From Acidobacteriota bacterium (GTDB lineage Bacteria > Acidobacteriota > Vicinamibacteria > Vicinamibacterales > JAKQTR01): 64,000 nt of DNA. The notes under the pieces were generated by a model, which searched no databases, was not told the DNA's origin, and worked only from the letters and a program-made list of their open reading frames with translations. The DNA lies in NCBI GenBank assembly GCA_029562975.1, contig JAKQTR010000041.1, positions 310,001 through 374,000 on the forward strand, given 5' to 3'. Positions 52,512 through 62,704 of the stretch are shown here, one piece after another (within the stretch, counting starts at the first letter, position 1; each line of letters opens with the position of its first letter). A program made the position numbers and the translations under genes.

Positions 52512-53131
52512 GCCGCCTTCAGCTTCTCCTTGAGCCAGGCGACGAGGGCGGGCAGCAGCGATGCGAAGATCACGCCCGCGATGAGCAGGTGGATCCGGTG
52601 CTGGAGGTCCGGCACGACGCGGCCCAGGTAGTAGCCGGTGAGCAGCATGCTGGTGATCCAGGCGACGGCGCCGATGACGTTGAACGTGATGAACCTCCGG
52701 TAGGCCATCTCCGCGGCGCCCGCGACGACGGGCGTGAAGGTGCGGAAGAACGGCATGAACTGCGCGAGCGTGACCGCCTTGCCGCCGTGGCGCTCGTAGA
52801 ACTCGTGCGCCCGCACGAGGTGCTCCCGCCTGAAGAAGAACGAGTTCGGCCGGCTGTAGAGCGCGCGCCCGGCGCGGTTGCCGATCCAGTACCCCGTCGT
52901 GTTGCCGGCGATGGCCGCCAGGATGAGCGCCGGCAGGAGCGTTTCGATGTTGAGATCACCCCGCGCGGCGAACAGGCCGGCGGTGACGAGCAGGGAGTCG
53001 CCCGGCAGGAAGAAGCCCACCATCAGCCCGGTCTCCGAGAAGATGATGGCGATGAGGCCGTACAGGCCCGCGATCCGGATGAGCTCCGGGACGTTGTAGA
53101 AGAACCTGAAGAAGCTCTCGATGTGCTCCAC
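52505..53131 (-). CDS. DedA/VTT-domain membrane protein
   Basis: 208 aa with about five hydrophobic segments. [29 protein letters not shown], split over a loop, contains the E-x-G-x8-P-G-D/E signature of the DedA (SNARE-associated, PF09335) family, and [14 protein letters not shown] carries the second-half FxRxxP-type motif. Family members act as undecaprenyl-phosphate or phospholipid flippases. A TATACT on the minus strand at 53179-53184 is a likely -10 element. No further assignment to a flippase subgroup is possible from the sequence. Confidence 0.9.
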   Translation of the reverse strand: MEHIESFFRFFYNVPELIRIAGLYGLIAIIFSETGLMVGFFLPGDSLLVTAGLFAARGDLNIETLLPALILAAIAGNTTGYWIGNRAGRALYSRPNSFFFRREHLVRAHEFYERHGGKAVTLAQFMPFFRTFTPVVAGAAEMAYRRFITFNVIGAVAWITSMLLTGYYLGRVVPDLQHRIHLLIAGVIFASLLPALVAWLKEKLKAAQ

Positions 53132-53192
53132 GGGCGCTGGCCTTTCTCCGCCGTCTTCCGGGAGGCGCGAATCCTCCGAGTATACAACGCTC

Positions 53193-53201
53193 TGCTATGC
53201 T
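53193..53201 (+). promoter_or_regulatory. Extended -10 promoter for the FAD/Fe-S dehydrogenase
   Basis: TGC plus TATGCT, 51 bp before ATG 53253, facing away from the dedA -10 element 9 bp to its left. Confidence 0.45.
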
Positions 53202-53252
53202 GATGGCGCGCCGGCGCGGGTGCCGGCGCAGTGCCCCCGGACGGCCATCGCC

Positions 53253-56171
53253 ATGCCCAGCCTCGACCAGACCGCTCCCGCGCCGTTCTCCGCCGGTCCC
53301 GGCACCGTCCGATCGCTCGAAACGCGCCTCCGCGAGACCGTGAAGGGCGCAGTACGCTTCGACGCCGCCAGCCGGGCCTTGTACTCGACCGACTCGTCGA
53401 ACTACCGCCAGGTCCCCATCGGCATCGTCGAGCCGATGGACGCCGACGATGTCGTCGCCGCCGTGGCGGCGTGCCGCGAGGCTGGCGCGCCCGTCTTGAC
53501 CCGGGGCGCGGGCACGAGCCTCGCGGGGCAGTGCTGCAACGTCGCCGTCGTGCTCGACATGTCGGTGCATTGCCACGCCATCCTCGAGATCGACGCCGCC
53601 CGCCGGCAGGCCCGCGTGCAGCCCGGCGTGGTGCTGGACCGCCTGAGGGAAGAGGCCGAGCGCGTCGGGCTGACGTTCGGGCCCGATCCCGCCACGCACC
53701 GCTGGTGCACCTTGGGCGGGATGATCGGCAACAACTCCTGCGGCGTCCATTCGGTGATGTCGGGGAAGACGGACGCGAACATCGACGAGATGGAGGTGCT
53801 GACGTACGACGGCGTGCGGATGCGCGTCGGGCCGACGCCGCCGGAGGCGCTGGAGCGGCGGATTCGCGAGGGCGGCCGCGCCGGCGAGATCTACGCCGGC
53901 CTGGCGCGGATCCGGGACCGCTACGGCGACCTCGTCCGCGCCGAGTTCCCCAGGATCCCGCGGCGCGTGTCGGGGTACAACCTCGACTTCCTCCTTCCCG
54001 AGCACGGCTTCAACGTGGCCCGCGCCCTGGTCGGCTCCGAGGGCACGTGCGTCGCGATCCTCGAGGTTGTGGCCAGGCTGGTCCCGAGCCCGCCCTGCCG
54101 GTCGCTCCTCGTGCTGGGCTTCGATGATGTGTACCTGGCCGCCGACGCCGTCGAGGACGTGACGGCCGCAGGCCCGATCGGGCTGGAGGGCATCGACGAG
54201 CTGCTCGTCCGGCACTCGCGCAAGAAGAACCTCAACCCGAAGGGGATTGCGCTGCTGCCCGAGGGGCAGGGATGGCTCTTCGTGGAGTTCGGGGCCGACA
54301 CGGCGGCGGACGCCGAAGGGCAAGCCGAGCGGCTGATGGAGCGGATGCGGCAGCGGGCCGTCGCCCCGTCGATGCGGCTCTTCCGCGATCCGGCCGAAGC
54401 CCAGCTCGTCTGGGCCGTGCGCGAGTCGGCCCTCGGCGCGACGTCGTTCGTTCCGGGCGAAGCGAAGAACTGGGAGGGCTGGGAGGACGCCGCCGTGCCG
54501 CCCGGGCGCCTGGGCGAGTACCTGCGGGCGCTGCGGCGGAAGATGTCGGACTTCGGGTACACCGGCTCGCTCTACGGGCACTTCGGCCAGGGCTGCGTGC
54601 ACACGCGCATCAACTTCGACCTCGGGACGCCCGACGGCATCGCCACCTACCGGCGCTTCGTGGAGGAGGCCGCCGACCTGGTGGTGAGCCTGGGCGGGTC
54701 GATCTCCGGCGAGCACGGCGACGGGCAGTCGCGCGGGGAGCTGCTGCCGAAGATGTACAGCGGCGAGCTGATGCAGGCCCTGCGGGAGTTCAAGGCGCTC
54801 TGGGACCCGGACAACAAGATGAACCCGGGCAAGCTCGTCTCGCCGTACCGGCTGGACGAGCACCTCCGCGTGCCCCAGTACCGCCCGCCCGAGGTGAAGA
54901 CGCACTTCCACTACCCGGTGGAGGGCAGCTTCGCCGACGCTGCGATGCGCTGCGTCGGGGTGGGGAAGTGCCGCAAGACGGACGGCGGCGCGATGTGCCC
55001 CAGCTACATGGCGACGGGCGACGAGCGGCACGCCACGCGCGGCCGCGCGCGGCTGCTCTTCGAGATGCTCCAGGGCGACATCGTTACGGACGGCTTTCGC
55101 AGCGAGGCCGTCAAAGAGAGCCTCGACCTCTGCCTGTCGTGCAAGAGCTGCAAGAGCGAGTGCCCGACGGGCGTGGACCTGGCCGCCTACAAGGCCGAGT
55201 TCCTCGCTCACTACTACGAAGGCCGGCGCCGGCCGCTCCGGGCGTACGCCTTCGGCTTCATCAACTACTGGGGGGCGCTCGCCGAGCGAGCGCCGTGGCT
55301 CGCGAACGCCTTCACGCAGGCTCCGCCGTTCAGGGGCCTGGTCAAGTGGGCGCTCGACATGCCCGCCGAGCGCCGCGTGCCCGCCTTCGCGCGACGCAGC
55401 TTCCGGCGCGCCTTCACTGCCGCGCAGCGCTTCTCGCCTCCCGCCTCCCGCGTCCCGGCGCCGGTCCGCGGCCGCGTAATCCTCTGGCCGGATTGCTCGA
55501 ACAACTACTTCCACCCCGAGGTCTCGCTCGCGGCGGCCAGGGTGCTGACGGCCGCCGGCTTCCAGGTGGAGATCCCGGCCAAGCGGCTGTGCTGCGGCCG
55601 CCCGCTCTACGACCACGGCCTGCTGAGCGCGGCGAAGCGCCGCCTGGCAGAAGTCCTTGGCGCGCTACGGGACGACATCGAGGCCGGCACGCCGATCGTG
55701 GGCCTGGAGCCGAGCTGCATCTCGGTGTTCCGCGACGAGCTGCTGCGGTTCTTTCCCGACGATCCGCTCGCGCAGACGCTGAGCAGGCAGGCGTGGCTCC
55801 TGACCGAGTTCCTCGTGAAGACCGACTCGATCCCGGAAGTGCGGCTGTCGGGCCGGGCCGTCGTGCACCCGCACTGCCACGAGCGCGCGGCCCTGTGCCT
55901 GGACGACGACATCGAAATCATGAAGCGGACGGGGCTCGACTTCACCGTCCTCGATTCGGGCTGCTGCGGCATGGCGGGCGCGTTCGGCTTCGAGAAGTCC
56001 CATTACGGCGTCTCGATGGCCGTCGGCGAGCGCGTGCTGCTGCCCGCCGTGCGCCGCGCGCCGCCCGGCACCTACATCGTGACGAACGGCTTCAGCTGCC
56101 GCGAGCAGATCGAGCAGACCACGGGCCGGCGCGTCTGGCACATGGCCGAGCTGCTGGCCGAAGGGCTCTAG
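53253..56171 (+). CDS. FAD-linked D-2-hydroxyacid dehydrogenase fused to Fe-S/CCG domains (GlcD-GlcF / YdiJ type)
   Basis: About 972 aa from ATG 53253. Residues 30-260 are a PCMH-type FAD domain ([40 protein letters not shown]), then a FAD-oxidase C-terminal domain ending in [20 protein letters not shown]. Two [4Fe-4S] sites follow at about 566 ([19 protein letters not shown]) and 626 ([14 protein letters not shown]), then CCG (heterodisulfide reductase B-like) domains with [11 protein letters not shown] at about 779 and [17 protein letters not shown] near 903. E. coli YdiJ, a D-2-hydroxyglutarate dehydrogenase, has this layout; lactate or glycolate are alternatives. Its stop shares the tetranucleotide CTAG with the convergent fhs stop. 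Confidence 0.92.
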   Translation: MPSLDQTAPAPFSAGPGTVRSLETRLRETVKGAVRFDAASRALYSTDSSNYRQVPIGIVEPMDADDVVAAVAACREAGAPVLTRGAGTSLAGQCCNVAVVLDMSVHCHAILEIDAARRQARVQPGVVLDRLREEAERVGLTFGPDPATHRWCTLGGMIGNNSCGVHSVMSGKTDANIDEMEVLTYDGVRMRVGPTPPEALERRIREGGRAGEIYAGLARIRDRYGDLVRAEFPRIPRRVSGYNLDFLLPEHGFNVARALVGSEGTCVAILEVVARLVPSPPCRSLLVLGFDDVYLAADAVEDVTAAGPIGLEGIDELLVRHSRKKNLNPKGIALLPEGQGWLFVEFGADTAADAEGQAERLMERMRQRAVAPSMRLFRDPAEAQLVWAVRESALGATSFVPGEAKNWEGWEDAAVPPGRLGEYLRALRRKMSDFGYTGSLYGHFGQGCVHTRINFDLGTPDGIATYRRFVEEAADLVVSLGGSISGEHGDGQSRGELLPKMYSGELMQALREFKALWDPDNKMNPGKLVSPYRLDEHLRVPQYRPPEVKTHFHYPVEGSFADAAMRCVGVGKCRKTDGGAMCPSYMATGDERHATRGRARLLFEMLQGDIVTDGFRSEAVKESLDLCLSCKSCKSECPTGVDLAAYKAEFLAHYYEGRRRPLRAYAFGFINYWGALAERAPWLANAFTQAPPFRGLVKWALDMPAERRVPAFARRSFRRAFTAAQRFSPPASRVPAPVRGRVILWPDCSNNYFHPEVSLAAARVLTAAGFQVEIPAKRLCCGRPLYDHGLLSAAKRRLAEVLGALRDDIEAGTPIVGLEPSCISVFRDELLRFFPDDPLAQTLSRQAWLLTEFLVKTDSIPEVRLSGRAVVHPHCHERAALCLDDDIEIMKRTGLDFTVLDSGCCGMAGAFGFEKSHYGVSMAVGERVLLPAVRRAPPGTYIVTNGFSCREQIEQTTGRRVWHMAELLAEGL

Positions 56172-58057
56172 AACAGCCCGCGCACCCTGCCCGTCTCGAG
56201 GTCGAGATCGACGTCGTAGAAGACCGGCCGCGTCGGCAGGCCGGGCATGGTCCGCATGTCCCCGCACAGCGGGTACAGGAAGCCGGCCCCGACGCTCGCC
56301 CTGATGTCGCGGACCGGGATGCGGAACCCCGTCGGCACGCCCTTCAGCGCTGGATCGTGGCTCAGGCTGAGATGCGTCTTGGCCATGCAGATCGGCAGCG
56401 TGCCGAAGCCGAGGCGCGTGTAGAGCTCGACTTTGGCCTCCGCCTCCGGGGCGTAGTCGACGCCGTCGGCGCCGTAGATCTCGGTGGCGATCGTCTCGAT
56501 CTTCCGCTTGATGCTCCACTCCAGCGGATAGAGGAAGCGGAACTCCGACGGCTTCTCGCAGGCGGCGATGACGCCCTTGGCCAGCGCGACCGCGCCGGCG
56601 CCCCCGTCCGTCCAGTTCGAACAGGGGATCGCGTCCTCGGCTCCGGCGTCGATGGCGGTCCGGCGGATGAGCTCGATCTCGGCGTCGGTGTCCGCGGTGA
56701 ACCGGTTGACGGCCACGACGGCGGGGACGCCGAAGCGCCGCGCGTTGCGGATGTGCGCGGCCAGGTTGGGCAGGCCCGCGGCCAGCAGGCCGAGGTTCTC
56801 CTCCGTGTACTCCGGGGCCAGCGGCCGTCCGGCCACGACCCTCGGCCCGCCCCCGTGCATCTTCAACGCCCGGACCGTCGCGACGATGACCACCGCGGAG
56901 GGGGCGAGGCCGCTTGCGCGGCACTTGATGTTCATGAACTTCTCCATCCCGCAGTCCGCGCCGAAGCCCGACTCGGTGACGACGTAGCCGTCGCGCCCGA
57001 CGAGCCGCAGCGCGATCTGATCCGCGATGACGGAGGAGTTGCCGTGGGCGATGTTGGCGAAGGGCCCCGCGTGAACGATGGCGGGCGTGTTCTCCAGCGT
57101 CTGCATGAGGTTCGGCATGATCGCGTCCTTCATCAGGACGGTCAGCGCGCCCGCCACGCCGAGATCCTCGGCGGTCACAGGCTCGCCCGCGCGGCTCGTG
57201 CCGATGACGGTGCGCCCCAGCCGCTCGCGCATGTCGGCCAGGCCCGTGGTCAGGGCGAGGATGGCCATGATCTCGGACGCGACCGAGATGTCGAACCCGG
57301 TCTCGCGGACCATCCCCTTCTCGTCGGGCCCGCGGCCGATCTGCACCGCGCGCAGGAACCGATCGCTGATGTCGATCACCCGGTTCCACGTGATCGTCGC
57401 GGGGTCGATGTCGAGGCGGAACATCCGCCGGCGCTCGGCGGGCGTGAGGTCGGCGGGGTCCGTCTTGTCGATGCCGAGCTTCCTGAGACGGCGCAGCATG
57501 GTCGGCGAGAAGCGCCGCCGGCCCTGCTTGTCGGCGGGGCAGAAGGCGTTGAAGAGCTTGTCGTCGTCCTGGGTCGACTCGTGGAGGATGCGGGCGTCGA
57601 TGGCCGCGGCCATCAGATCGTGGGAGGCCGTCACCGCGTGAATGTCGCCCGTCAGGTGGAGGTTGAAGTCCTCCATCGGCACGATCTGCGAGTAGCCGCC
57701 GCCGGCGGCGCCGCCCTTGATCCCGAACGTCGGGCCCAGGCTCGGCTGGCGCACGACGGTCACCACCTTCTTGCCGAGGTGCGCACCGAGCGCCTGGCAC
57801 AGCCCGACAGTCGTCGTCGTCTTTCCTTCGCCGAGCGGGGTGGGCGTAATGGCCGTCACGTCGACGTAGTGGCCCATCGGCGCGTCCTGCAGCCGCTCGA
57901 GGACGTCGAGATGGATTTTCGCCTTGTGCTTGCCGTAGAAGTCGAGGTCGTCGGGCGCCAGGCCGAGGCTCGCCGCCACGTCGGCAATGGGCAGCAGCGT
58001 CGCTGCCTGGGCGATATCAATGTCGCTGGGAACGGGATGGACGATCCTGACGGCCAT
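56168..58057 (-). CDS. fhs: Formate-tetrahydrofolate ligase (10-formyl-THF synthetase)
   Basis: Makes 10-formyl-THF from formate, THF and ATP for purine synthesis and for formylating initiator Met-tRNA. The P-loop is [18 protein letters not shown] (about 65-82); [40 protein letters not shown] and [19 protein letters not shown] are family landmarks. At 629 aa it is longer than most bacterial enzymes (about 560) and contains [20 protein letters not shown] plus [11 protein letters not shown], the insertion typical of the eukaryotic MTHFD1-type domain. ATG 58057 has AGGAGG seven bases upstream. It lies on the same strand as, and 610 bp downstream of, the initiator tRNA. Confidence 0.95.
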   Translation of the reverse strand: MAVRIVHPVPSDIDIAQAATLLPIADVAASLGLAPDDLDFYGKHKAKIHLDVLERLQDAPMGHYVDVTAITPTPLGEGKTTTTVGLCQALGAHLGKKVVTVVRQPSLGPTFGIKGGAAGGGYSQIVPMEDFNLHLTGDIHAVTASHDLMAAAIDARILHESTQDDDKLFNAFCPADKQGRRRFSPTMLRRLRKLGIDKTDPADLTPAERRRMFRLDIDPATITWNRVIDISDRFLRAVQIGRGPDEKGMVRETGFDISVASEIMAILALTTGLADMRERLGRTVIGTSRAGEPVTAEDLGVAGALTVLMKDAIMPNLMQTLENTPAIVHAGPFANIAHGNSSVIADQIALRLVGRDGYVVTESGFGADCGMEKFMNIKCRASGLAPSAVVIVATVRALKMHGGGPRVVAGRPLAPEYTEENLGLLAAGLPNLAAHIRNARRFGVPAVVAVNRFTADTDAEIELIRRTAIDAGAEDAIPCSNWTDGGAGAVALAKGVIAACEKPSEFRFLYPLEWSIKRKIETIATEIYGADGVDYAPEAEAKVELYTRLGFGTLPICMAKTHLSLSHDPALKGVPTGFRIPVRDIRASVGAGFLYPLCGDMRTMPGLPTRPVFYDVDLDLETGRVRGLF

Positions 58058-58185
58058 GGCACATCCTCCTGGACGGGTCGGCTTGCGGCGGCTTCCGGGC
58101 CGGGCTCGATTCCCGGTCGGGGGCTGGGCGAAGCGCCGTGCGAAACGCCGGGGGACATTGTATGGCATAACTGCCCGGCGGCCGT
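58058..58185. other. fhs leader region with candidate -10 element
   Basis: On the minus strand a TACAAT at 58162-58157 lies about 100 bp before the fhs ATG and could give fhs its own promoter; no -35 consensus is seen. The rest of the leader is GC-rich with no recognised riboswitch. Confidence 0.35.
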
Positions 58186-58320
58186 GGCTGCCGGCCAGCC
58201 GACGGCGCAATTTCCCCGTCCGCCGCTGCACGGGCCGCCGAGGCGGCGGCCGTACAAGTGGCAAGGGCGCCCGGTCTTCCCGGGCGGCCCTTGTTCGTTG
58301 CGGAGGCGGGTGGCGGACGG
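58186..58320. repeat. Diverged unit of the tRNA-linked repeat family (R0)
   Basis: This shares the order of parts of the downstream units: CCGTGG/CTGCCGGCCAGCCGACGG, then a hairpin, then TTCGTTGCGG. The hairpin is a different sequence (arms CAAGGGCGCCCGG and CCGGGCGGCCCTTG around 58261-58294) yet still pairs, with one bulge. Similarity is partial, so homology is inferred. Confidence 0.5.
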
Positions 58321-58667
58321 AGGCAACGCGGCGCCGCAGGCGCCGTGGTTGCCGGCCAGCCGACGGTTCAAATCCCCGGGCCGCAGATGGCGAAGGCCAC
58401 AGAGTGCTGACCCTGTGGCCTTCGTGGTTGCGGGGGGGGCAGAGGCAACGCGGCGCCGCAGGCGCCGTGGTTGCCGGCCAGCCGACGGTTCAAATCCCCG
58501 GGCCGCAGATGGCGAAGGCCACAAGGTGCTGACCCTGTGGCCTTCGTGGTTGCGGGGGGGCAGAGGCAACGCGGCGCCGCAGGCGCCGTGGTTGCCGGCC
58601 AGCCGACGGTTCAAATCCCCAGGCCGCAGATGGCGAAGGCCACAAGGTGCTGACCCTGTGGCCTTCG

Positions 58668-58684
<17 letters not shown>
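58321..58684. repeat. Three tandem 121-122-bp repeats abutting tRNA(fMet)
   Basis: Units start at 58321, 58443 and 58564 (period 122 then 121 bp) and differ at only a few positions. Each contains a near-perfect hairpin (arms CGAAGGCCACA and TGTGGCCTTCG, 11 bp, or 12 bp in the first unit) with a 10-12-nt loop. Each also has the palindromic GGCGCCGCAGGCGCC and the phrase GGTTCAAATCCCC resembling a tRNA T arm. On the minus strand every unit ends in CCCCCCCGCAACCA, identical to the last 14 nt of the adjacent initiator tRNA; the third unit's copy is the tRNA itself. The array continues as far as the fhs leader. Confidence 0.95.
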
Positions 58685-58744
<60 letters not shown>

Positions 58745-58774
58745 TCATCGCGGCGCGACGGCGCCCAACACCTT

Positions 58775-58803
58775 ACGATAGCACGGGCGGAGGAGCCGGT
58801 CAA
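58775..58803 (-). promoter_or_regulatory. Strong promoter of tRNA-fMet
   Basis: On the minus strand TTGACC (58803-58798), a 17-bp spacer and TATCGT (58780-58775), preceded by TGC so also extended -10. The tRNA 5' end is about 31 nt downstream of the -10 element, a normal distance for a tRNA leader. Confidence 0.75.
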
Positions 58804-58815
58804 ACCAGCGGCGGG

Positions 58816-59178
58816 CTACTGGTGGCCGGGCGCGGGGACGTCGCGGATGATGAACAACCGCTCGCCGGGCCTGATGAGCCCCAGGTCGCGCCGGGCGATC
58901 TCTTCGATGGCCGCCACGTCTCCGCCTTGCAGGCGCCTGATCTGCTCGCGCAGACGATCGTTCTCGGCCTGCCGCGCCTCGACCTCGCGCGCGAGGCGCG
59001 CGAGGTTCTGGCGCGCCCGCAGAAGCGACGCGAGGCCGTGATCCCCAACCAGCGCGTTGACGACGACGAACGCCACGCACGCCAACACCGTCACGAGGCC
59101 CGTATGCAGGCCGCCGCGGCCGCGGCGGGCGCGCGGGTCGCCGATCGGCACGGGCGCGTCGGTTCGCATGGCGGACAT
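58816..59178 (-). CDS. FtsB/DivIC-like septum formation initiator
   Basis: 120 aa. A basic cytoplasmic tail, one transmembrane helix (TVLACVAFVVVNALV), and a periplasmic coiled coil (LREQIRRLQGGDVAAIEEI) followed by ARRDLGLIRPGERLFIIR, the conserved C-terminal motif of the DivIC/FtsB family that links FtsL and FtsQ at the division site. I use ATG 59178 (59169 is an alternative); neither has a clear Shine-Dalgarno. It lies upstream of the tRNA promoter and diverges from cutA. Confidence 0.8.
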   Translation of the reverse strand: MSAMRTDAPVPIGDPRARRGRGGLHTGLVTVLACVAFVVVNALVGDHGLASLLRARQNLARLAREVEARQAENDRLREQIRRLQGGDVAAIEEIARRDLGLIRPGERLFIIRDVPAPGHQ

Positions 59179-59227
59179 CGAGCAACTGTTGTACCCTAAC
59201 TCGCGGCGTTTGTACATAGGAAAAGCG

Positions 59228-59581
59228 ATGGAGTCGGCCCCGATCACCCGCGACGATCTCGATGCTTCGGCAGTCGTCGTCGTGCTGACCACGCTGCCCG
59301 CCGGCGCCGACGCGCTCGCCTTCGCGCGCGCCGTCGTCGACGAGCGCCTCGCAGCGTGCGTGGGCGTGCTGGGCGAGATGCAGTCGGTCTACCGGTGGCA
59401 GGGCGCCGTCGAGCACGCACCCGAGCGCCAGCTCGTCATCAAGACGACGCGCGGGCAGGTGGCGCGCCTGACGGACTGGCTCGCCGCGCATCATCCGTAC
59501 GAGGTCCCCGAGCTCATCGTGATGCCGGCCGACGGCGGCGATGCCTACCTTGCCTGGGTGCGTCAGAGCACGGCAGGCTGA
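59228..59581 (+). CDS. cutA: CutA divalent-cation tolerance family protein
   Basis: 117 aa. VVVLTTLPAGADALAFARAV, RLAACVGVLGEMQSVYRWQG and LVIKTTRGQVARL followed by HPYEVPELIVMPADGGDAYL match the CutA1 trimer-forming ferredoxin-like fold (PII-like). It has been linked to copper tolerance in E. coli, but a general role is not settled. ATG 59228 has AGGA nearby; the frame upstream is antisense to the ftsB-like gene. Confidence 0.92.
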   Translation: MESAPITRDDLDASAVVVVLTTLPAGADALAFARAVVDERLAACVGVLGEMQSVYRWQGAVEHAPERQLVIKTTRGQVARLTDWLAAHHPYEVPELIVMPADGGDAYLAWVRQSTAG

Positions 59582-59603
59582 TCTATCATCCTCCGTACCG
59601 CCG

Positions 59604-61763
59604 ATGGCATCGACGCTGACCTTCTCCAACCCGGCGGGCCGGCTCGGCGCCTGGGCGGCCGCAGCCAGGCGATTCCTTCTGACGACGGTCGAAGGCCGTC
59701 TCATCGTCGGCGGCGCCGCCGTCAAGGTGGCGGTGAACGGAATCGCTTTCGCGGGGCTGGGCGCGTCCAGGATCCTCGAGGGCATCAGCACCGCCGGGGG
59801 GCTGGCGATCCTGGCGGGCGTCCTGGGGCTGCTGTACCGCGCCTGGCGCGGGGTGCGCCACCAGCTGCTCTGGCGTGTGCGCCGGAAGCTCATCATCTCC
59901 TACGTTTTCATCGGCGTCGTGCCGGTCATCCTGATCATCGCGTTCTTCGTCCTCGCGTGGCTGCTTCTCTTCGCCAATATCAGCTCGTACCTCATCCGCA
60001 GCGCGCTCGTGGATCTGGGCGAGGGCGCGATGTCGGCTGCGCGCCTCGCGGCCGTCGAGATCGAGGATCGCGCGGACCCGGCGCGGGTGCCCGCGATCCT
60101 GGAACGGCGGGCGGCCGCCGAGGCCGTCCGGCACGCCGGGATCTCCCTGGCCGTCGTGCCCATCGACGCCGACCGGTGTCCCGCGCCCGCTGACGGGGCG
60201 CCGGCTCGCGCGGTCGCGGCCGCCTCGGCAGGCTCGTGGGCGCACACGCTGGCTCCGGGTCTGGTTCCAGCGTGGGTTCCGTGCGACGGGTTCGCCGGCG
60301 TCCTGGCCTACGGAGCAAGGCCCGGCCCCGAGGCGCCCGCCGCCGAGGTGTTCGTGCGGGCCGTCGCGTTCCCCGAGCGCTCGCGGGGATTCGCCGTCAT
60401 CGCCGACGTGCCCGTTTCACGGCCGGTGAGGGCCGCGATCGAAGCGGAGACGGGCATCGTCATCGGCGAGGCGAGCCTGGTGGGGTCCACGTCGCTGCTC
60501 GTCCGAGGCACAGCCGGCACCCCGGCCGGGGACCTCCCGCAGGCGTCCACCGCCGCCGAGCGCGTCTGGCGGTTTCCGTGGGTCGCGCTCCTCGACCACG
60601 TGGACTGGACGACGGGGCGGACCGGGCCGCTGCCAATCAACATCGGCCTCAGCGTCCGCGCGATCTATCAGCGGCTCTCCGCCTCGCAGGCCTCGCTCGG
60701 CGGCACTCGGAGCTTCGGCGATCTGCTCCTCGCGCTGCTGCTGTTCGTCAGCGGGCTCTTCTTCATCATCGAGGTCGTCGCGCTCGTGATGGGGCTGGCG
60801 CTGGCGCGGTCGATCACCGGCGCGATCCACGAGCTCTTCGCAGGCACCGAACGCGTGCGCCAGGGCGACTTCGGGCACCGGATTCCCGTGCTGGCCCGGG
60901 ACCAACTGGGCGAGCTGGCCAGCTCATTCAACCAGATGACCGGCAGCATCGAGGATCTGCTCCGGCAGGCCGCCGAGAAGAAGCGACTCGAGGAGGAGAT
61001 GCGCCTCGCGCGCGAGATCCAGATGTCGCTCCTGCCGCGCGGGCCGCTCGTCGTGCCGGGAGTGGCCATCAGCGCGCTCTGCGTGCCGGCCCGGGAGGTT
61101 GGCGGCGACTACTACGACGTCCTGTCGCTGCCCGACGGGCGGTTCGGCGTGCTGATTGCCGACGTGTCCGGCAAGGGCATGTCCGCGGCGCTGTACATGG
61201 CGGAGCTGAAAGGGCTCATCCTCTCGCTCAGCCAGGTGCATCTCTCGCCGCGCGAGCTCCTGATTGGCGCCAACCGCCTGATCTCGATGCACCTGGACAG
61301 CCGCAGCTTCATCACGATGACCTACGCGGTCATCGATCCGGCTGCGGGCGTGATGACCTACGCGCGCGCGGGCCACACGCCGCTGTTGTACTTGCCGGGA
61401 CGAGGCGCCGACGGCAGGGCCAGGACGCTCGCGCCCGACGGCATGATCGTGGGCCTGCGGCTCGACGACGGCGAGCGCTTCAAGTCCCTGCTGGTGGAGT
61501 CGACGCTGCGGCTGGCGGCCGGCGACCTCCTGGTGTTCTTCACCGACGGCGTCAGCGAGGCGATGAACGACCGCGCCGACTGCTTCGGCGAGGCCCAGCT
61601 GGCCGAACTCGTCGAGCAGCACGCCCATCTCCCGATCGGCGAGCTGCGGGAGCGCATTCTCCGGGAGATTACAGCCTTCGTCGGCGAGGCGCCCCAGCAC
61701 GACGACATGACCCTGATTTTGTTGAAGGTCCGGGGCGACGAGCAGGCCGCTGGGGCGTCATGA
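59604..61763 (+). CDS. Membrane-anchored PP2C-type (SpoIIE/RsbU) phosphatase with HAMP domain
   Basis: About 719 aa from ATG 59604. Several N-terminal transmembrane helices (VEGRLIVGGAAVKVAVNGIA; LIISYVFIGVVPVILIIAFF) enclose a roughly 230-residue extracytoplasmic sensor. A further helix precedes the HAMP domain (GLALARSITGAIHELFAGTE and QGDFGHRIPVLARDQLGELA) at about 395-450, then a coiled coil with MRLAREIQMSLLPRGP. The catalytic domain has VPAREVGGDYYDVL, VLIADVSGKGMSAALYMAEL, FFTDGVSEAMN and HDDMTLI, giving the metal-binding Asp residues. Such proteins dephosphorylate STAS anti-anti-sigma factors in partner-switch pathways; no STAS or RsbW gene is adjacent. It overlaps the next gene by ATGA. 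Confidence 0.9.
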   Translation: MASTLTFSNPAGRLGAWAAAARRFLLTTVEGRLIVGGAAVKVAVNGIAFAGLGASRILEGISTAGGLAILAGVLGLLYRAWRGVRHQLLWRVRRKLIISYVFIGVVPVILIIAFFVLAWLLLFANISSYLIRSALVDLGEGAMSAARLAAVEIEDRADPARVPAILERRAAAEAVRHAGISLAVVPIDADRCPAPADGAPARAVAAASAGSWAHTLAPGLVPAWVPCDGFAGVLAYGARPGPEAPAAEVFVRAVAFPERSRGFAVIADVPVSRPVRAAIEAETGIVIGEASLVGSTSLLVRGTAGTPAGDLPQASTAAERVWRFPWVALLDHVDWTTGRTGPLPINIGLSVRAIYQRLSASQASLGGTRSFGDLLLALLLFVSGLFFIIEVVALVMGLALARSITGAIHELFAGTERVRQGDFGHRIPVLARDQLGELASSFNQMTGSIEDLLRQAAEKKRLEEEMRLAREIQMSLLPRGPLVVPGVAISALCVPAREVGGDYYDVLSLPDGRFGVLIADVSGKGMSAALYMAELKGLILSLSQVHLSPRELLIGANRLISMHLDSRSFITMTYAVIDPAAGVMTYARAGHTPLLYLPGRGADGRARTLAPDGMIVGLRLDDGERFKSLLVESTLRLAAGDLLVFFTDGVSEAMNDRADCFGEAQLAELVEQHAHLPIGELRERILREITAFVGEAPQHDDMTLILLKVRGDEQAAGAS

Positions 61764-62704
61764 CCGATCCCGTCGTCGTCCTTCGCACGCACTCCGACAT
61801 CGAGGCCAGCATCGTCATCGGGCTGCTCGACGCCCACGGCATCCCGGCGAGCCTGGCCTCGGACGTGCCGCACGCGGTTTTCCCCCTGACGATCAACGGG
61901 CTCGGGGAGGTGCGGGTGTCGGTGCCCGGGAACCGGGCCGAGGAGGCGTCGCGTATCCTGGCGGATTACCGGCGCGCCGGCGGAGCGGAGCGCGCGGTGA
62001 AGATCGGCGAGGAATTCGAGGCCCTCGAAGCCGCAATCGGGCATCGTTTCAAGGACCGCGGCACCCTCGAGCACGCCCTGACGCACCGGTCGCGCGCAAA
62101 CGAGGATGTGACGGGGGGGGTGTTCGACAACGAGTCCCTCGAGTTCCTGGGCGATGCGGTGCTCGGGTTCGTCATCGCCGAGACCCTGTTCGTGCGGTTC
62201 CCGGATCGGGACGAGGGCAAGAAGTCGAAGATGAAGGCGGCGCTCGTGTCGACCCAGACGCTCGCGGGCCAGGCCGAGCGCCTGGGCCTCGGCGCGCACC
62301 TGCTGCTCGGCCGCGGCGAGGAGAAGACCGGGGGTCGGCAGAAGCGCGCGCTCCTGGCCGACGGCTACGAGGCGATCATCGCGGCCGTTTACCTCGACGG
62401 CGGCATGGAGGCCGCCCGCGGATTCATCGCGCGCGAGTTCGAGGCGCTCATCGACCGGGTGGCCGCCGACGCCAATGGGGGCGGTGATCACAAGTCGGCG
62501 CTGCAGGAGGCGCTGCAGGGGCGAGGCGACCCGCTCCCCGAGTACGTGGTGACTGCGGAAGAAGGCCCGGCCCACCGGCGCCGCTTCAGAATCGAGGTCC
62601 GGCTCCGGGGGGAAACCCTCGCCGAGGCGGACGGCCGGACGAAGAAGGAAGCGGAGCAGGAGGCCGCGAGGCTGGCGCTCGAGCGGCTCACGCCTCGGGC
62701 GTGA
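61760..62704 (+). CDS. rnc: DUF2007 - ribonuclease III fusion
   Basis: 314 aa. The N-terminal about 70 residues (VVVLRTHSDIEASIVIGLLD and ISDVPHAVF-like SDVPHAVFPLTINGLGEVRV) form a DUF2007 putative signal-transducing domain. Without a stop the frame continues into RNase III: AIGHRFKDRGTLEHALTHRS, NESLEFLGDAVLG (catalytic Asp, about 120-136), LADGYEAIIAAVYLDGG, and a C-terminal dsRNA-binding domain (KSALQEALQGRGDPLPEYVV, GRTKKEAEQEAARLALERL). RNase III matures rRNA and cleaves double-stranded RNA. A GTG at about 61997 could start a bare RNase III from the same frame, so two products are possible. The 3' end overlaps the convergent ATPase gene by 17 bp. Confidence 0.88.
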   Translation: MTDPVVVLRTHSDIEASIVIGLLDAHGIPASLASDVPHAVFPLTINGLGEVRVSVPGNRAEEASRILADYRRAGGAERAVKIGEEFEALEAAIGHRFKDRGTLEHALTHRSRANEDVTGGVFDNESLEFLGDAVLGFVIAETLFVRFPDRDEGKKSKMKAALVSTQTLAGQAERLGLGAHLLLGRGEEKTGGRQKRALLADGYEAIIAAVYLDGGMEAARGFIAREFEALIDRVAADANGGGDHKSALQEALQGRGDPLPEYVVTAEEGPAHRRRFRIEVRLRGETLAEADGRTKKEAEQEAARLALERLTPRA

